A stretch of DNA of 38,267 nt from Phycisphaerales bacterium (GCA_022072615.1 JAJVHS010000088.1:1-38267), one strand, 5' to 3'. Shown: positions 8,591 to 20,647, counted from the first letter of the stretch. The notes: generated by a model from the sequence alone, not told the origin. Numbers and translations: made by a program.

Positions 8591-9307
8591 TCAGCGGACG
8601 GTGTTGCGCAGCACGCCGATGCCGGTGATCTCGACTTCCACCACGTCGCCGCGCTTGAGATAGACCGGTGGCTTTCGAGCCATGCCGACGCCGCCGGGAG
8701 TCCCGGTCATGATGACCGTTCCCGGCAGGAGCGTCGTGCCGCGGCTGCACTCGCTGATCAGCGTCGCGACCGTAAAGATCATCTGCGAAGTCGGGGCGTC
8801 CTGCATGACCTGACCGTTCACGCGGCACAAGACCCGCAGCGCCTGCGGGTCGGGGATCTTCTCCGCCGGGACGACCTCCGGGCCGAGCGGGCAGAAGGTG
8901 TCGAACCCCTTGCCCCGGCAGAACTGACCACCCGACCCTTCCTTCTGCCACCAACGAGCGGACACATCGTTCCCGCAGCAGTAGCCGACGACGCACCGCA
9001 GTGACTCGGCCACCGGAACATCGCGGACCAGCCGACCGGTCGGGTGGCGGCCGATGATCACGGCGAGCTCGGCCTCGAAATCAACCTGCTCGCGGTCCTG
9101 GCAGAGGTCGGGGATGATGATCTCGTCGCCGTTCAGGCAGGCCGACAGCGGGTTCTTGGTGAAGAACATGGGCCGTTCGGGGATGTCGGCGGCCTGTTCG
9201 CGGGCGTGCTCGGCGTAGTTGCGGCCGACGCCGATGATGTGGCGGAGCAGGAGCGGATTCCCCGGCGTTTCCACGGCGACACCCAGTTCGGTCCTGACGA
9301 GCTTCAT
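8591..9307 (-). CDS. Fumarylacetoacetate hydrolase family protein
   Basis: 238 residues from the ATG at 9307 (MKLVRTELG), matching the usual N-terminus of the family. Motifs: IGVGRNYAEHARE, the metal-binding acidic pair in VDFEAELAVIIG (Glu78, Glu80), GNDVSARWWQ (Asp114), GKGFDTFCPLGP, and the C-terminal TGTPGGVGM with LKRGDVVEVEI. Members cleave C-C bonds of 1,3-diketo acids or act as hydratases and decarboxylases of 2-oxo acids; the short, single-domain type here often has acylpyruvase or oxaloacetate decarboxylase activity. The exact substrate cannot be read from the sequence. Cytoplasmic. It is divergent from the LptD gene. Confidence 0.85.
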   Translation of the reverse strand: MKLVRTELGVAVETPGNPLLLRHIIGVGRNYAEHAREQAADIPERPMFFTKNPLSACLNGDEIIIPDLCQDREQVDFEAELAVIIGRHPTGRLVRDVPVAESLRCVVGYCCGNDVSARWWQKEGSGGQFCRGKGFDTFCPLGPEVVPAEKIPDPQALRVLCRVNGQVMQDAPTSQMIFTVATLISECSRGTTLLPGTVIMTGTPGGVGMARKPPVYLKRGDVVEVEITGIGVLRNTVR

Positions 9308-9467
9308 GATCGGGAGAATAGCCGGAACGAGCCGGGGATTCGCGGGCAGGGTCGGTCCGCGACTGACCCAACAACGCACGGGCGGTCACCTGGGATCGAG
9401 GCCCGTCCGCCAAGATCACGGCGACTCGCCGGTTGTGGCCCGGCGTGGAGGGCTGTACCATCGGGCC

Positions 9468-12400
9468 ATGCAAGTTGGCCGGCACCAACATCGGACCGTG
9501 GCCCGAGCGTTCTCGATCCTCGCGCTGATGGGTCTGTCGGGAACGGCTGTCGCGGCCCCGTGGCATGACGACCCCGGCGCCGCGAGCGCGGCAGCGGCTC
9601 GGTTCGCGCCGCCGCCGGACATCGATCTGAACTCGATCACCGGTCACGACTTTGCCGGGTTGCGCCTGCCGCTCGACCCGGTCGCCGGCCCGATCAAGCT
9701 TCGAGCGACGCGCGCGTGGACGTGGGTGGATGACGAGCGTCCGACGTTCGGCGGGGCCGAGGACGCACCGGTGGTGCGGCTGGTGCTCGAGGGCGACGTC
9801 CGGATCCACCTTGGTTTCTACGAGTTTGCCGCGGCCCGGGCGGTGGTGTGGATCCAGGAGGTGTCGGGCCAGCCCTCGGAGAACCTGCGCCAGGTGTTCG
9901 TGTACCTGGAGCGGGCCGAGACGCCCGACGCCGACGCGGCCACATCTTTCTTTGCGCAGCGGCTGCCGGTGCGGGCGGTGATCGATCTCGAAGGAGACCT
10001 GGAACTCCAGGCGGACGCCGTCAACAAGGGCCGGCCCGCGGTGGCGCTGGTCGGCGAGGGCGAAGCGGCGCTGGCTCGGTCGCTGCGGGAGTGGCTCTCG
10101 CCGGAGGACGAAGCCGAGGCGGCCGCGGCCTCCGGCCAGGCCGAACCGCCGCCGCCGGGGGTCCTGCAGGGTCTGCCCCCGGCCGAGGTGTACGAGCCCA
10201 TCTTCGCCAAGAGCGGCATCATCACGATCTCGCCCGGGGACGTGACGCTCGTCTCCGGCGAGCAGGAAACATCGCTCATCGTCACCGGCGGAGTGACGGT
10301 GCACTACAGCGACCTGGGACGCAACCGGGATTTGCGGCTGACCGCGCAGCGGGCGGTGATCTTCCTCCCCGGCGGGCGCATCGGCGACCTTGGGCGGCTG
10401 GACGTCCGCGATGTCCTGGGGATCTACCTCGAGGGCGACGTGATCGCGACCGACGGCAAGTACACGCTCCGCGGGCCGCGCGTGTACTACGACGTGCAGA
10501 ACAACCGCGCCATGGTGGTGGACGCCGTCTTCTGGACGTACGACTCGCACCGGGGGCTGCCCTTCTATCTCCGGGCCGAGACCATCAAGCAGGAGTCCGC
10601 CAACGAGTTCACCGCTCGGCGGGCCCGCATCACGTCCGCCGCGTTCTTCGACCCGGAGCTGTCGATCGGGTCCAGCAGCCTGACGATCCGGCGCGTTCCG
10701 CGCGAGAGCGCAGTCTCGGGCACCGGCGGGGGCGGCGGCGCGGGGACGGGGACCGGCGGCGCCGCCGACGCGGCATCGACGGGGCCGATCGAGGCGGGGC
10801 TGGCGGGACGCGGGCTCGTGGAAGGGTCGGCCCAGCCGAGCGAGATGCGCAACGTGCTCATCGCCGACGACATCACGCTGCGGGCCATCGACCTTCCGTT
10901 CCTGTACTGGCCGAACTTCGAGGGCGACCCGGACCAGATCCCGCTGCGGGACGTGCGAGTGGAGAACTCGTCGGGCTCGGGCACGGCGATCAAGACCACG
11001 TGGAACGCCTACGGCCTTCTCGGCCTGACACGCAAGGAAGGTCTCAACGCCGACATCATGATCGACGCATTTTTCGAGCGCGGCATCGCGATCGGCGCCG
11101 ACCTGGCGTGGCAGCAGTTCGACCGTCGCGGGTCGGCCTTCGGGTACCTGGTGCCCTACGACACCGGCACCGACCTCTACACGACCGGCAAGGAGAAGGA
11201 CCGCGACGGCGAAACCAGAGGGATCGTCCTCGCCGACCAGATCGAGGAAATCGACGAGAACTGGAAGCTCGTGCTGGAGGGGTCGTACATCTCCGACGAG
11301 TCGTTCGTGGACGCGTTCTTCGAGAACCTGGGCCGGTCGCGGCGTGAATTCACCAGCCGGGCGAACATCAACTACCGGGATGAGAACTCGTACTTCGCGT
11401 TCGAGGGCAAGGGGTCGGCCAACGACTTCATCGCCAACGAGTACCTGCTCCAGTCGCCGGGGTACGTGACCTCGCGCACGCCCGAGGCGACGTACGTGCG
11501 ACTCTTCGATGACCCGTTCGGGAACGACGACCCCGAGATGCCCGGTCCGATCCTGTGGTCGCACGAATACCGGGCGGGCCGGCTCGAACTGCAGTTCGAC
11601 GAACCCAACGCGGACGAGCGCGGGTTCGATACCGACTCGCTGGCGATGCGGGCCTTCGGGATCGGACGCACCCAGTCCATCGCCGACCGACTGCGGGACC
11701 AGGGGTACATCGAGGACGGCGTGTACCGGGCCGACACGCGCCAGCAGCTCGACGCACCGCTCGAACTTGGCGAGGTGAACATCACGCCGTACACGGTGGC
11801 CCGGGCGACGTACTGGGACAACGACTTCGGCGACTACAGCCCCGGTGAGGAAGACAACACGCGCGTGTGGTACGGCGCGGGCGTGCGGGCGTCCACGTCG
11901 GTCGAGCGGATCGACGAGGGCGTGGACTCACGGCTGCTCGACCTGCACCGCATGCGCCACATCGTGACGCCGTACACGAACCTGTGGCAGTCGGGCACGA
12001 ACATCGACCGCGAGGACCTGCCGGTGTACGACGAGTCGGTCGAAGGCATCGCCGAGGGCGGCATCGCCAACTTCGGGATCGACCAGACCTGGCAGACCCA
12101 GCGCGGCAAGGCCGGCAAGTGGCACTCGGTGGACGTCTTCAAGCTCAACGCCGGGTACACCAACTCCAGCCGCGACAGCGACCGCGAGAGCCCGATCGGC
12201 CGGTTCGTCTACTACCGGCCCGAGCAGTCCAACGTCGGCAACTTCTTCAACGTCGATGGCGTGTGGCAGGTCTCCGACGCCCTGGCCCTCTCGGGCGCCA
12301 CGGTCTACGACACCGACAAGAGCCAGCAGGCGCGGTCGAGCGTCGGCATGATCGTCCAGCATTACCCGGACTTCTCGAGCTTCGCGGAGATGCGGGCCCT

Positions 12401-12695
12401 GAACGCCGAGGACGCGACCAACCTGTCGTTCGGCCAGTCGTACCGCTTCAACCGCAAGTACCGCGTCGCATGGATGGGGTCGTACGAGACCAATTCGGGC
12501 GAGTTCGAGACGATTGCCGGCGAAGTCCAGCGCAACTTTCCCACCGCCGAGTTCGGGTTCGGGATCAGTTACAACAACATCACCGGCGAGACCAGCTTCG
12601 GATTCCTGTTCCGGCCCGCGGCCGCCGCCGGCAAGAGCGCCCGGCTGCAGGGGCTTGGCAACAGCGACGCCCGGACGCGGAGCAGCGGCTGGTAG
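9468..12695 (+). CDS. LptD-like LPS-assembly outer-membrane protein
   Basis: 1075 residues from the ATG at 9468, the first in-frame start followed by a signal peptide (RTVARAFSILALMGLSGTAVAA). Residues about 40-230 have no assigned domain. Residues about 245-410 look like the OstA/LptA jellyroll: SGIITISPGDVTLVSGEQE, LIVTGGVTVHYSDL, DLRLTAQRAVIFLPGG, GIYLEGDVIATDGKYTLRG. A Gly-rich linker (GGGGGAGTGTGG, near residue 420) is followed by FLYWPNFEGDP and then a long C-terminal region with alternating beta strands and many aromatic residues, ending GETSFGFLFRP, as expected for a barrel. In Gram-negatives LptD with LptE inserts LPS in the outer leaflet. The protein is larger than the Escherichia coli one (about 780) because of the extra N-terminal part. 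Function in planctomycetes is by homology. Confidence 0.75.
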   Translation: MQVGRHQHRTVARAFSILALMGLSGTAVAAPWHDDPGAASAAAARFAPPPDIDLNSITGHDFAGLRLPLDPVAGPIKLRATRAWTWVDDERPTFGGAEDAPVVRLVLEGDVRIHLGFYEFAAARAVVWIQEVSGQPSENLRQVFVYLERAETPDADAATSFFAQRLPVRAVIDLEGDLELQADAVNKGRPAVALVGEGEAALARSLREWLSPEDEAEAAAASGQAEPPPPGVLQGLPPAEVYEPIFAKSGIITISPGDVTLVSGEQETSLIVTGGVTVHYSDLGRNRDLRLTAQRAVIFLPGGRIGDLGRLDVRDVLGIYLEGDVIATDGKYTLRGPRVYYDVQNNRAMVVDAVFWTYDSHRGLPFYLRAETIKQESANEFTARRARITSAAFFDPELSIGSSSLTIRRVPRESAVSGTGGGGGAGTGTGGAADAASTGPIEAGLAGRGLVEGSAQPSEMRNVLIADDITLRAIDLPFLYWPNFEGDPDQIPLRDVRVENSSGSGTAIKTTWNAYGLLGLTRKEGLNADIMIDAFFERGIAIGADLAWQQFDRRGSAFGYLVPYDTGTDLYTTGKEKDRDGETRGIVLADQIEEIDENWKLVLEGSYISDESFVDAFFENLGRSRREFTSRANINYRDENSYFAFEGKGSANDFIANEYLLQSPGYVTSRTPEATYVRLFDDPFGNDDPEMPGPILWSHEYRAGRLELQFDEPNADERGFDTDSLAMRAFGIGRTQSIADRLRDQGYIEDGVYRADTRQQLDAPLELGEVNITPYTVARATYWDNDFGDYSPGEEDNTRVWYGAGVRASTSVERIDEGVDSRLLDLHRMRHIVTPYTNLWQSGTNIDREDLPVYDESVEGIAEGGIANFGIDQTWQTQRGKAGKWHSVDVFKLNAGYTNSSRDSDRESPIGRFVYYRPEQSNVGNFFNVDGVWQVSDALALSGATVYDTDKSQQARSSVGMIVQHYPDFSSFAEMRALNAEDATNLSFGQSYRFNRKYRVAWMGSYETNSGEFETIAGEVQRNFPTAEFGFGISYNNITGETSFGFLFRPAAAAGKSARLQGLGNSDARTRSSGW

Positions 12696-12802
12696 CTGAG
12701 TTTTCCTTCCGCCGAGTTCTTTCGACGTTCACGGGCTCACCGTGTAACGGCCGTAGGACGTCGGTCGCGCTTCTTTCCCTCGGGGATGACCGGCCCGGCT
12801 AC

Positions 12803-12821
12803 ACCCGCGGCGGCCGCGGGT
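12803..12821. other. Perfect 7-bp hairpin before the unknown membrane-protein gene
   Basis: ACCCGCG and CGCGGGT flank a 5-base loop, ending 16 bases before the ATG at 12838. There is no T-tract, so a terminator for the LptD gene is doubtful. A second short stem, CACGG/CCGTG, lies at 12730-12744. They could cap the upstream transcript or be chance in GC-rich DNA. Confidence 0.25.
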
Positions 12822-12837
12822 CGATCTTCTGAGCACG

Positions 12838-14355
12838 ATGAATTCGTTCTTCCAGGCCCCCCGGCGCGAGGGCGATAACTCTCGCGCTGAAAGTCCCTCC
12901 CAAGTTCTCCTGGTGTGCTCGCTTTCGACGGTCGGCGCGTGCGCCGTCGTGGCGCTGGCCTACTGGCTGGGCTCGACATGGCTGGCGAAGAAGGCGTTCG
13001 GACTTCCGGCCGGCGTGTGGGTCGTCATTCTGCTGGCGGGCTGGGTGTGCAAGAGCCAGGCACGGCACGCCGCCGGCGGCTCGCGATCGGCGAACATGTC
13101 CGCCGGGCCGACCGGGTGGCACCGCTGGGTGTGGACGGGTCGGTGCGCGGCAGCGAACGCGGTGGACTGGTCCCTCGGGGTGATCTCCAGGATTGATGAT
13201 GTTCTCGGACGCACGGCCATGGGCGGGCTTGGCCTCAAGCCGGGCTGGAGACGCAAACTCGCGCGGTTCGCGGCACGGCCCGTGTTCGGGTCGGGGCCGC
13301 TTCGCATCGGATTCGCCATGGCTCGCCGGCGGGCCGAGCAGTTCATCGATCACGATCAGCCCGGCGCGGCGTGGTTCATGATCGATCGCCACGCGGACCC
13401 CGAGGAGTCGGCGATCAGGTATGCACTGGATGTCGTCGTCGCCGAGCCGGCGCCGGGCGTGCTTCGCATCCAAACCCTTGAACGGGACGGCATGGACGCC
13501 TCCTGGTTCGACTGGACCCGCCGGCGGCCGCTGTCGTACGAGTCCGTGTTCCCGCTGCGGGTGGACCCGTCGCGGATGCACCTGGATCTCTCGAACGACG
13601 GAGAACTCGCGGCGTCCGCACCGGTCACCGCCGAACTGATCAGGTGCGCCGCGGTGCTGGCCCGCCACCCCCAGCGCCTGGACGTGCAGGACATCCTGCT
13701 CGGCCGGCAATTGAGCGGATGGACCCGCGGCCGGGCGAGCGCATCCCCGGGCCTGTGGTTCGATGAATCGTCCGAGGCCATGGTGCGGCTGGCGGCGATC
13801 ATCGAACAGCGGAGCGTGACCGCCCGGGCCACCGAGGCCGACCGAGCCGGAGCCCGAGCCGTGAGCGCGTGGCTCGCCTCGTGGGATGACTCGGTAAGCG
13901 ACGAGCAGCGCCGGCGGTGGATCGAGGCGTGCGCCCGGATCCTGCCCGACGAACCCGAGGTGATGCTGCGGCTCGGCGCTGTTCGCCTCTCGGCGATGGA
14001 TGACGAGATGGGGATCGCGGCGCTGCGCGATGCCGACGCCGCGCTGCAGCGCGAGCACGATCTGTGCGTGAGCGACCCGGTCGCCTTCCTCCAGGCCGAG
14101 CTCGAACACGGACCCGAGAACCCGATGACCGTGGCGAGGGTCGCCGCCGGGCTGTGCCTCACCTTGGCGGGCGTTCCCACCGAACGCCTGGCGTTTCTCC
14201 AGGAAGACCTGCTCGATGACATGCGGTTTGCGACCTGGCTCGTCGGTCGCGATCAGGACCGGGCGCTGTTGATGCGCGTGATGCGGGAGCTCCGCGAGGC
14301 CCGCGAACGGCGCGAAGCGCTCGCTCGGGGTGAGAACGGGCTCCGAGCCGCCTGA
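12838..14355 (+). CDS. Membrane-anchored protein of unknown function
   Basis: 505 residues; I do not recognise the family. Two hydrophobic segments near the N-terminus (residues about 25-47, VCSLSTVGACAVVALAYWLG; about 53-70, AGVWVVILLAGWVC) form a hairpin in the membrane, so the remaining roughly 430 residues are probably cytoplasmic. The body is rich in Ala, Arg and Asp with predicted helices and has no cysteine clusters or nucleotide-binding motif. The C-terminal part (VMLRLGAVRLSAMDDEMGIA, then helices ending in RELREARERREALARGE) may contain tetratricopeptide-like helices, but that is a guess. No clear Shine-Dalgarno. It follows the LptD gene by 142 bases and precedes the cytochrome gene by 135, all on the plus strand. 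Confidence 0.6.
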   Translation: MNSFFQAPRREGDNSRAESPSQVLLVCSLSTVGACAVVALAYWLGSTWLAKKAFGLPAGVWVVILLAGWVCKSQARHAAGGSRSANMSAGPTGWHRWVWTGRCAAANAVDWSLGVISRIDDVLGRTAMGGLGLKPGWRRKLARFAARPVFGSGPLRIGFAMARRRAEQFIDHDQPGAAWFMIDRHADPEESAIRYALDVVVAEPAPGVLRIQTLERDGMDASWFDWTRRRPLSYESVFPLRVDPSRMHLDLSNDGELAASAPVTAELIRCAAVLARHPQRLDVQDILLGRQLSGWTRGRASASPGLWFDESSEAMVRLAAIIEQRSVTARATEADRAGARAVSAWLASWDDSVSDEQRRRWIEACARILPDEPEVMLRLGAVRLSAMDDEMGIAALRDADAALQREHDLCVSDPVAFLQAELEHGPENPMTVARVAAGLCLTLAGVPTERLAFLQEDLLDDMRFATWLVGRDQDRALLMRVMRELREARERREALARGENGLRAA

Positions 14356-14490
14356 GTGCACCGCCGACCGGCGGCAGGTCCGCCGACGTGCGGGAATGTC
14401 GCCGGGAGCAGGGCGAATCCCCCGCCGGAGGGGCCCGCCCCACCGAAAAAACAGCGTGCGGGGGGCGTCCGGATTCGATATTCTGACCGC

Positions 14491-17400
14491 GTGAAGCGGT
14501 TCCGTCCTGATCTCCGTGCGTTTTCCGCTTGTGCGGCGCTGGTCGCGGTCGCCGCGTTCTCGGCGCCCGCGGCGGCCCAGACTGCCGAACCGGTGACCGA
14601 GCGCCTTTGGCGAGCATCGGGTGGGCTGCACCCGCTGGTTGTGCACTTTCCGATCGCGCTTCTGGTCGTGGCGATCTTCTTCGAATTCGGACGCCGGCGC
14701 CGCGGCGTGTATAAGCCGTCGCCGGCCGGCATGGCGTGCCTTCTGCTCGGTACTGCCTCGGCGATCGTCGCGGCGGTGATGGGCTGGAGCAGCGCCGAGA
14801 GTGCCGGGTATGGCGGGGCGTCGGCGTGGATGCTCGGCGTGCACCGGTGGGCCGGCGTCGCCACCGCCGGCCTTGGCGTGATGGCGTGCGTCGCGGCGGC
14901 GGTCGCTCGGATCGGCAACGACCCCCGCCTGTTGAACGGCTGCCGTGTGGCGATGGTGTTCACGGTCATCGCGGTGGCGGTCGCGGGCCATTTCGGCGGA
15001 TCGCTCGTGCATGGCGAGACCGTGATCCAGGACGCGATATCCATCGCCATGGGTCGCGACGGCGCGACCGACCAGGGGGCGGATCAGCAGGTCGCGAGCA
15101 CCACGGCATCCGGCGGCGCGGAAGGCCCGGCCGCGGACGCGCGGGTGGTGAACGTTGACGACCGGAGCGGCAAGGGCGGGGTGTCCTACGCCAAGGACAT
15201 CGAGCCCATTTTCATGACGCGGTGCTACAAGTGCCACTCCGGCGAGGAGCCCGAAGGCGGCATCGATCTGTCAACGCGGGAAAGCCTGGTCGCGGGCGGA
15301 GAATCGGGCAAGCCGGGCATCGTGCCCGGTGACGTGGCGGCGAGCTACCTGTATGCCCTGGTCTCGGGCGAGAACCCCAAGAAGCGCATGCCCCCCAAGG
15401 GCAGCCCGCTCACGGGCGACCAGCTCGCATCGCTGCGGGCCTGGATCGAGAACGGCGCGGAATGGACCGAGACGCACCAGCCCGGCGAGCACTGGCACTG
15501 GGCGTACCGGCCGCCGGTGAGGGTCAACCCGCCTGCCGTGCGCGATACGTCGTGGCCACGGAACACCATCGATCACTTCGTGCTGGAGAAGATCGAAGCG
15601 GCTGGTCTCACTCCCTCGCCGGAGGCGGATCGCGCGACGCTCATCCGCCGCCTGTCGCTCGACCTCATCGGGCTCGTGCCGTCGGTTGAAGAGGTCTCGG
15701 CCTTCGTGAATGACACCAGGCCGGGCGCGTACGACCGGGTGGTGGACCGGCTGCTGGCGTCCCCGCACTTTGGCGAGCGCTGGGCCCGCGTGTGGCTGGA
15801 CCTTGCCCGGTACGCGGACAGCCACGGGTACGAGAAGGACGGCCTGCGGGTCATGTGGCCCTACCGCGACTGGGTGATCGCGGCGCTGAACGACGACATG
15901 CCGTTCGACGAGTTCACGATCGAGCAGCTCGGCGGCGATCTGCTGGAGAACCCGACGGGGCCGCAGCTGGTCGCGACGGGGTTCCATCGCAACACCCAGA
16001 CCAACGAGGAGGGCGGGACGGATGTCGAGGAGTTCCGCGTCGACGCGGTGATCGACCGCCTGAACACGACTGGCACGGTGTGGCTGGGCTCGACGGTCGG
16101 GTGCGCGCAGTGCCACGACCACAAGAACGACCCGCTGACACAGAAGGACTACTTCCGGCTGCTGGCGATCTTCAACCAGGACGCGATCGACGTGCGGGTC
16201 GTCAACTCGCTTGAGAAGTACGCGGCCGGCGCGATGATCGACTACCCGCGCGACGGCAAGTTCCAGGAACTGGCCGCGTTGAACGACGCCCTGGCACGAG
16301 CGGAGAAACTCGCCGCCACGCGCACGCCCGCGCTCGAGGCCGAGCAGCGAGCGTGGGAAGCTCGCTGGGCCGCGGCCATGTCGAGCTGGTCGGTGGTGAC
16401 GCCCGTCGCGGCCACGGCCGAGTCGGGCGCGACGATGACCGCGCAGACCGATGGATCGCTGCTGGTCGGCGGGAACGCCGCCGAGCACGATACCTACCAG
16501 ATCGAGCTGGACGTTCCGGCGGGCACCAGGGCGGTGCGGCTGGAAACGCTCGGCGATGCCGCGTTCACCGGGGGCGGCCCGGGCCGGGCCCCCAACGCCA
16601 ACTTCGTGCTCACTGATTTCTCGCTGTGGGCGCTCCCGCCACGGGGCGAACCCGGCCGGATCGCGATCGCGTCGGCCCGAGCGGACTACGAGCAGGAAAC
16701 CGGCGAACGCTTCCCGGCGTCGGCGGCCATCGATGGCGATGAGAAGTCCGGGTGGGCGATCGGTGGGCAGAACCACGTTCCGCATGCCATCGTGTTCACG
16801 CTCGACCAGCCGATGGAGAGCGCGACGCGGGTCCGGGCGGTCTTGAAGCAGCGGTACGGCGGGCACCACTGCATCGGCCGCCCGCGCGTCAGCGTCTCTG
16901 CCTTGCCCGACGCCGCGGAAACCGTTTCGCTGCCGCCGGCGCTGGCCGCAGCGATCATCTCCGGTGCGGACCGAACCGCCGAGCAGGACTCGCTCCTGTG
17001 GGAGCGGTTCCGGCAGGAGTCGCCCGAGCTCGAGCCCGCCCGTCGCGAGCTTGCCGACCTGTCGGCACGCCGGTCGCAGTTGATCGCGGCGCAGGCCCTG
17101 GTGATGCGTCAGAACGACACGCCACGTCAGCAGCACCTGTTCGTGCGGGGCAGCTTCCTGTCGCCGGGCGATCCGGTCGATCCCGGCACGCCGTCGTTCC
17201 TGCCCCCGATGCCCGAGGGCGTGGCGGTCAACCGGCTGACGTTCGCGCGATGGCTGGTGTCGCCGGAGAACCCGCTCACGGGTCGCGTCACCGTCAACCG
17301 GCTGTGGGAGACGCTGTTCTCGCGGGGCATCGTGGAGACGAGCGAGGATTTCGGGCCCTCCGGCGACCCGCCGACTCACCCGGAACTGCTCGACTGGCTC

Positions 17401-18168
17401 GCCACCGAGTTCGTGCGCGACGGGTGGAGTATCAAGCGGATCCTGCGGGAGATCGTGACGAGCGCCACGTATCGGCAGAGCTCCCGGGTCACGCCCGACC
17501 ACGTCGCCAAGGACCCGATGAACAAGCTGATGGCGCGGGCGCCCCGCTTCCGGGCGGAGGCGGAGATGATCCGCGACATCGGCCTGTCTGCGTCGGGCAT
17601 GCTCACGCCGACCATCGGCGGGCCAAGCGTGTTCCCGCCGCAGCCCGACGGGACATGGACCCAGATCTACAGCGGGTATCAGTGGACGGAGAGCAAGGGA
17701 CCGGACCGATACCGCCGTGGCCTGTACACGTTCCTTCGACGCACGTCCCCATACCCGGCGTTCGCGACCTTCGACGCCCCGAGCCGCGAGATCACCTGCA
17801 CCCGCCGGCCGCGGACGAGCACACCGCTGCAGGCGCTCACCACGCTCAACGACCCGGCCTTCGTCGAGATGGCGGCGGGCTTGGCCAGGAGGATGATGGC
17901 CGACGGTGGATCGACGGTCGAATCCAGGGCCCGGTACGGCATGCGGCTGTGCGTGAGCCGCGAGCCGACGCAACGCGAGATCGATCGACTCACGGCCCTG
18001 TACCACGAGCAGTTCAACGAGTACTCGCAGCAAGGACAATCCGCCGCGGACCTGGCGGCGATGGGAGCGCCCGGGACGGGCGGGACGTTCGACCCGGTTG
18101 AGGTGTCGGCGTGGACGGTGGTCGCCAACGTCCTGCTCAACCTGGACGAGACGTTGAGCAGGAACTGA
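14491..18168 (+). CDS. DUF2231 - planctomycete cytochrome c - DUF1549 - DUF1553 fusion protein
   Basis: 1225 residues from the GTG at 14491, chosen because a signal-like segment follows at once; the frame is open further upstream without export features. Residues about 45-175 hold four transmembrane helices with [13 protein letters not shown], typical of DUF2231, with histidines near helix ends. Residues about 230-330 are a planctomycete cytochrome c (PSCyt1) with heme motif CYKCH at 245-249 and a late RMPPKGSPL methionine. DUF1549 (PSCyt2) spans about 360-580 with [24 protein letters not shown] and a second heme-type motif CAQCH at 538-542. A beta-rich insert about 650-800 resembles a carbohydrate-binding or discoidin-like module. 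DUF1553 (PSD1) lies at about 905-1200 ([28 protein letters not shown]). Such proteins are usually paired with DUF1501, which follows here. Function is unknown; an exported heme protein is likely. Confidence 0.85.
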   Translation: MKRFRPDLRAFSACAALVAVAAFSAPAAAQTAEPVTERLWRASGGLHPLVVHFPIALLVVAIFFEFGRRRRGVYKPSPAGMACLLLGTASAIVAAVMGWSSAESAGYGGASAWMLGVHRWAGVATAGLGVMACVAAAVARIGNDPRLLNGCRVAMVFTVIAVAVAGHFGGSLVHGETVIQDAISIAMGRDGATDQGADQQVASTTASGGAEGPAADARVVNVDDRSGKGGVSYAKDIEPIFMTRCYKCHSGEEPEGGIDLSTRESLVAGGESGKPGIVPGDVAASYLYALVSGENPKKRMPPKGSPLTGDQLASLRAWIENGAEWTETHQPGEHWHWAYRPPVRVNPPAVRDTSWPRNTIDHFVLEKIEAAGLTPSPEADRATLIRRLSLDLIGLVPSVEEVSAFVNDTRPGAYDRVVDRLLASPHFGERWARVWLDLARYADSHGYEKDGLRVMWPYRDWVIAALNDDMPFDEFTIEQLGGDLLENPTGPQLVATGFHRNTQTNEEGGTDVEEFRVDAVIDRLNTTGTVWLGSTVGCAQCHDHKNDPLTQKDYFRLLAIFNQDAIDVRVVNSLEKYAAGAMIDYPRDGKFQELAALNDALARAEKLAATRTPALEAEQRAWEARWAAAMSSWSVVTPVAATAESGATMTAQTDGSLLVGGNAAEHDTYQIELDVPAGTRAVRLETLGDAAFTGGGPGRAPNANFVLTDFSLWALPPRGEPGRIAIASARADYEQETGERFPASAAIDGDEKSGWAIGGQNHVPHAIVFTLDQPMESATRVRAVLKQRYGGHHCIGRPRVSVSALPDAAETVSLPPALAAAIISGADRTAEQDSLLWERFRQESPELEPARRELADLSARRSQLIAAQALVMRQNDTPRQQHLFVRGSFLSPGDPVDPGTPSFLPPMPEGVAVNRLTFARWLVSPENPLTGRVTVNRLWETLFSRGIVETSEDFGPSGDPPTHPELLDWLATEFVRDGWSIKRILREIVTSATYRQSSRVTPDHVAKDPMNKLMARAPRFRAEAEMIRDIGLSASGMLTPTIGGPSVFPPQPDGTWTQIYSGYQWTESKGPDRYRRGLYTFLRRTSPYPAFATFDAPSREITCTRRPRTSTPLQALTTLNDPAFVEMAAGLARRMMADGGSTVESRARYGMRLCVSREPTQREIDRLTALYHEQFNEYSQQGQSAADLAAMGAPGTGGTFDPVEVSAWTVVANVLLNLDETLSRN

Positions 18169-18244
18169 ACAGGCCGCAACCGGCGGCGATGGAGTCGCGG
18201 ACGCGCCGCGCATCGGGACGGCGCGACACACGGAAGACCGACGC

Positions 18245-19699
<1,455 letters not shown>

Positions 19700-19710
19700 G
19701 TCATTTATTT

Positions 19711-19746
19711 ACAACAACATCCAGTATGGTGTTTGGTTGTTTTTTC
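19711..19746 (+). terminator. Intrinsic terminator of the DUF1549/DUF1501 pair
   Basis: A stem built from ACAAC/GTTGT, AACA/TGTT and CCA/TGG with one small bulge on each side and a GTA loop, followed by six T residues (19741-19746). It starts 11 bases after the DUF1501 stop codon. It is unusually AT-rich for this window. Confidence 0.7.
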
Positions 19747-19917
19747 GACTTGCACACCCGTTCCCGTTGCAGTAGGCTGGTAGGGTCGGTTGGAGGAGAG
19801 AGGGACCGTTTCCGAATCTGCTCGCATTTCCGCCTGCGGGCCTCCCCTCCAAGCAAGTGTCGTTTCCTTCCGCTCGCCGTGGGCGGAATGTGTGGGTTCT
19901 TGTTAGGAGGAATTGAC

Positions 19918-20601
19918 ATGAAGGCTGTGATTTCGAGCGTGGCCGTTCTCGTCGCCCTGTGCGGCGCCGCATCGGCTGATATGGTCAGCACCGGCCCGGG
20001 CGGCATGTCCGGCGGCAAGCTGGGCACTTCCGCGAACGGCTACCTGGCGATCTCCCATACGAACGTTCAGCGCGATTCGGCGACGATTACCTACACGGTG
20101 GTCGGCGGCGACATCCCCGCGATCGACGCCCTCTTCGATCCGGACAACGCCGTGTTCGCCACGAACACCGCGGTCGACCTGGGCCTGCCCAGCGGCACCC
20201 CGGTCACCATGACGGCGGTCGGTTGGGACGTGACGCTGACGACTTTCGGCTTCTCCTGGCTGTCGGACATGACCGTGTACTGGGACGACAACATCACTCC
20301 CGACGGCTTCGGTCTGTTCGTCACCCCGGGCTTCGCCGACATCGGCGGCGGCACGAACGTGTTCCGTTCCTCGGGCGGCATGATCGACCTCTCCGACAAC
20401 GCCATCCCGGACATCCTCATGCCCGATGGCGTGATGCGCTGGGAGTTCTTCGACACCTTCCAGGATGACGTTGACGGCGTTCCCGAGGGCGTCTGGGTGC
20501 AGGGCAGCCAGTTCCACTTCACCTTCGAGTACGTCCCGGCCCCGGGCAGCCTCGCGCTGGTCGGCCTCGCCGGTCTGGCCGCCGGCCGCCGCCGCCGCTG
20601 A
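19918..20601 (+). CDS. Secreted PEP-CTERM-like protein of unknown function
   Basis: 227 residues from the ATG at 19918, with a near-perfect AGGAGG Shine-Dalgarno, the strongest in the window. A signal peptide (MKAVISSVAVLVALCGAASA) is followed by a beta-rich, Asp/Gly/Thr-rich body without cysteines (GGDIPAIDALFDPDNAVFAT, VYWDDNITPDGFGLFVTPGF, FHFTFEYV). The C-terminus is VPAPGSLALVGLAGLAAGRRRR: a VPAPG motif, a hydrophobic helix and an Arg cluster, the planctomycete form of the PEP-CTERM sorting signal recognised by exosortase-type systems. No exosortase lies in the window. The gene is flanked by its own terminators on both sides, so it is monocistronic and probably well expressed. Confidence 0.85.
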   Translation: MKAVISSVAVLVALCGAASADMVSTGPGGMSGGKLGTSANGYLAISHTNVQRDSATITYTVVGGDIPAIDALFDPDNAVFATNTAVDLGLPSGTPVTMTAVGWDVTLTTFGFSWLSDMTVYWDDNITPDGFGLFVTPGFADIGGGTNVFRSSGGMIDLSDNAIPDILMPDGVMRWEFFDTFQDDVDGVPEGVWVQGSQFHFTFEYVPAPGSLALVGLAGLAAGRRRR

Positions 20602-20647
20602 TCGGCGTCGGTCCGTGACGTGAGAGTTCTTCATTGACCTGATTCCG

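Noticed and set aside
9081..11564. Long minus-strand open frame opposite the LptD and FAH genes
   Set aside because: It is low in hydrophobic patterning and rich in Arg, Val and His. It overlaps real coding sequence on both strands and has no recognisable domain.
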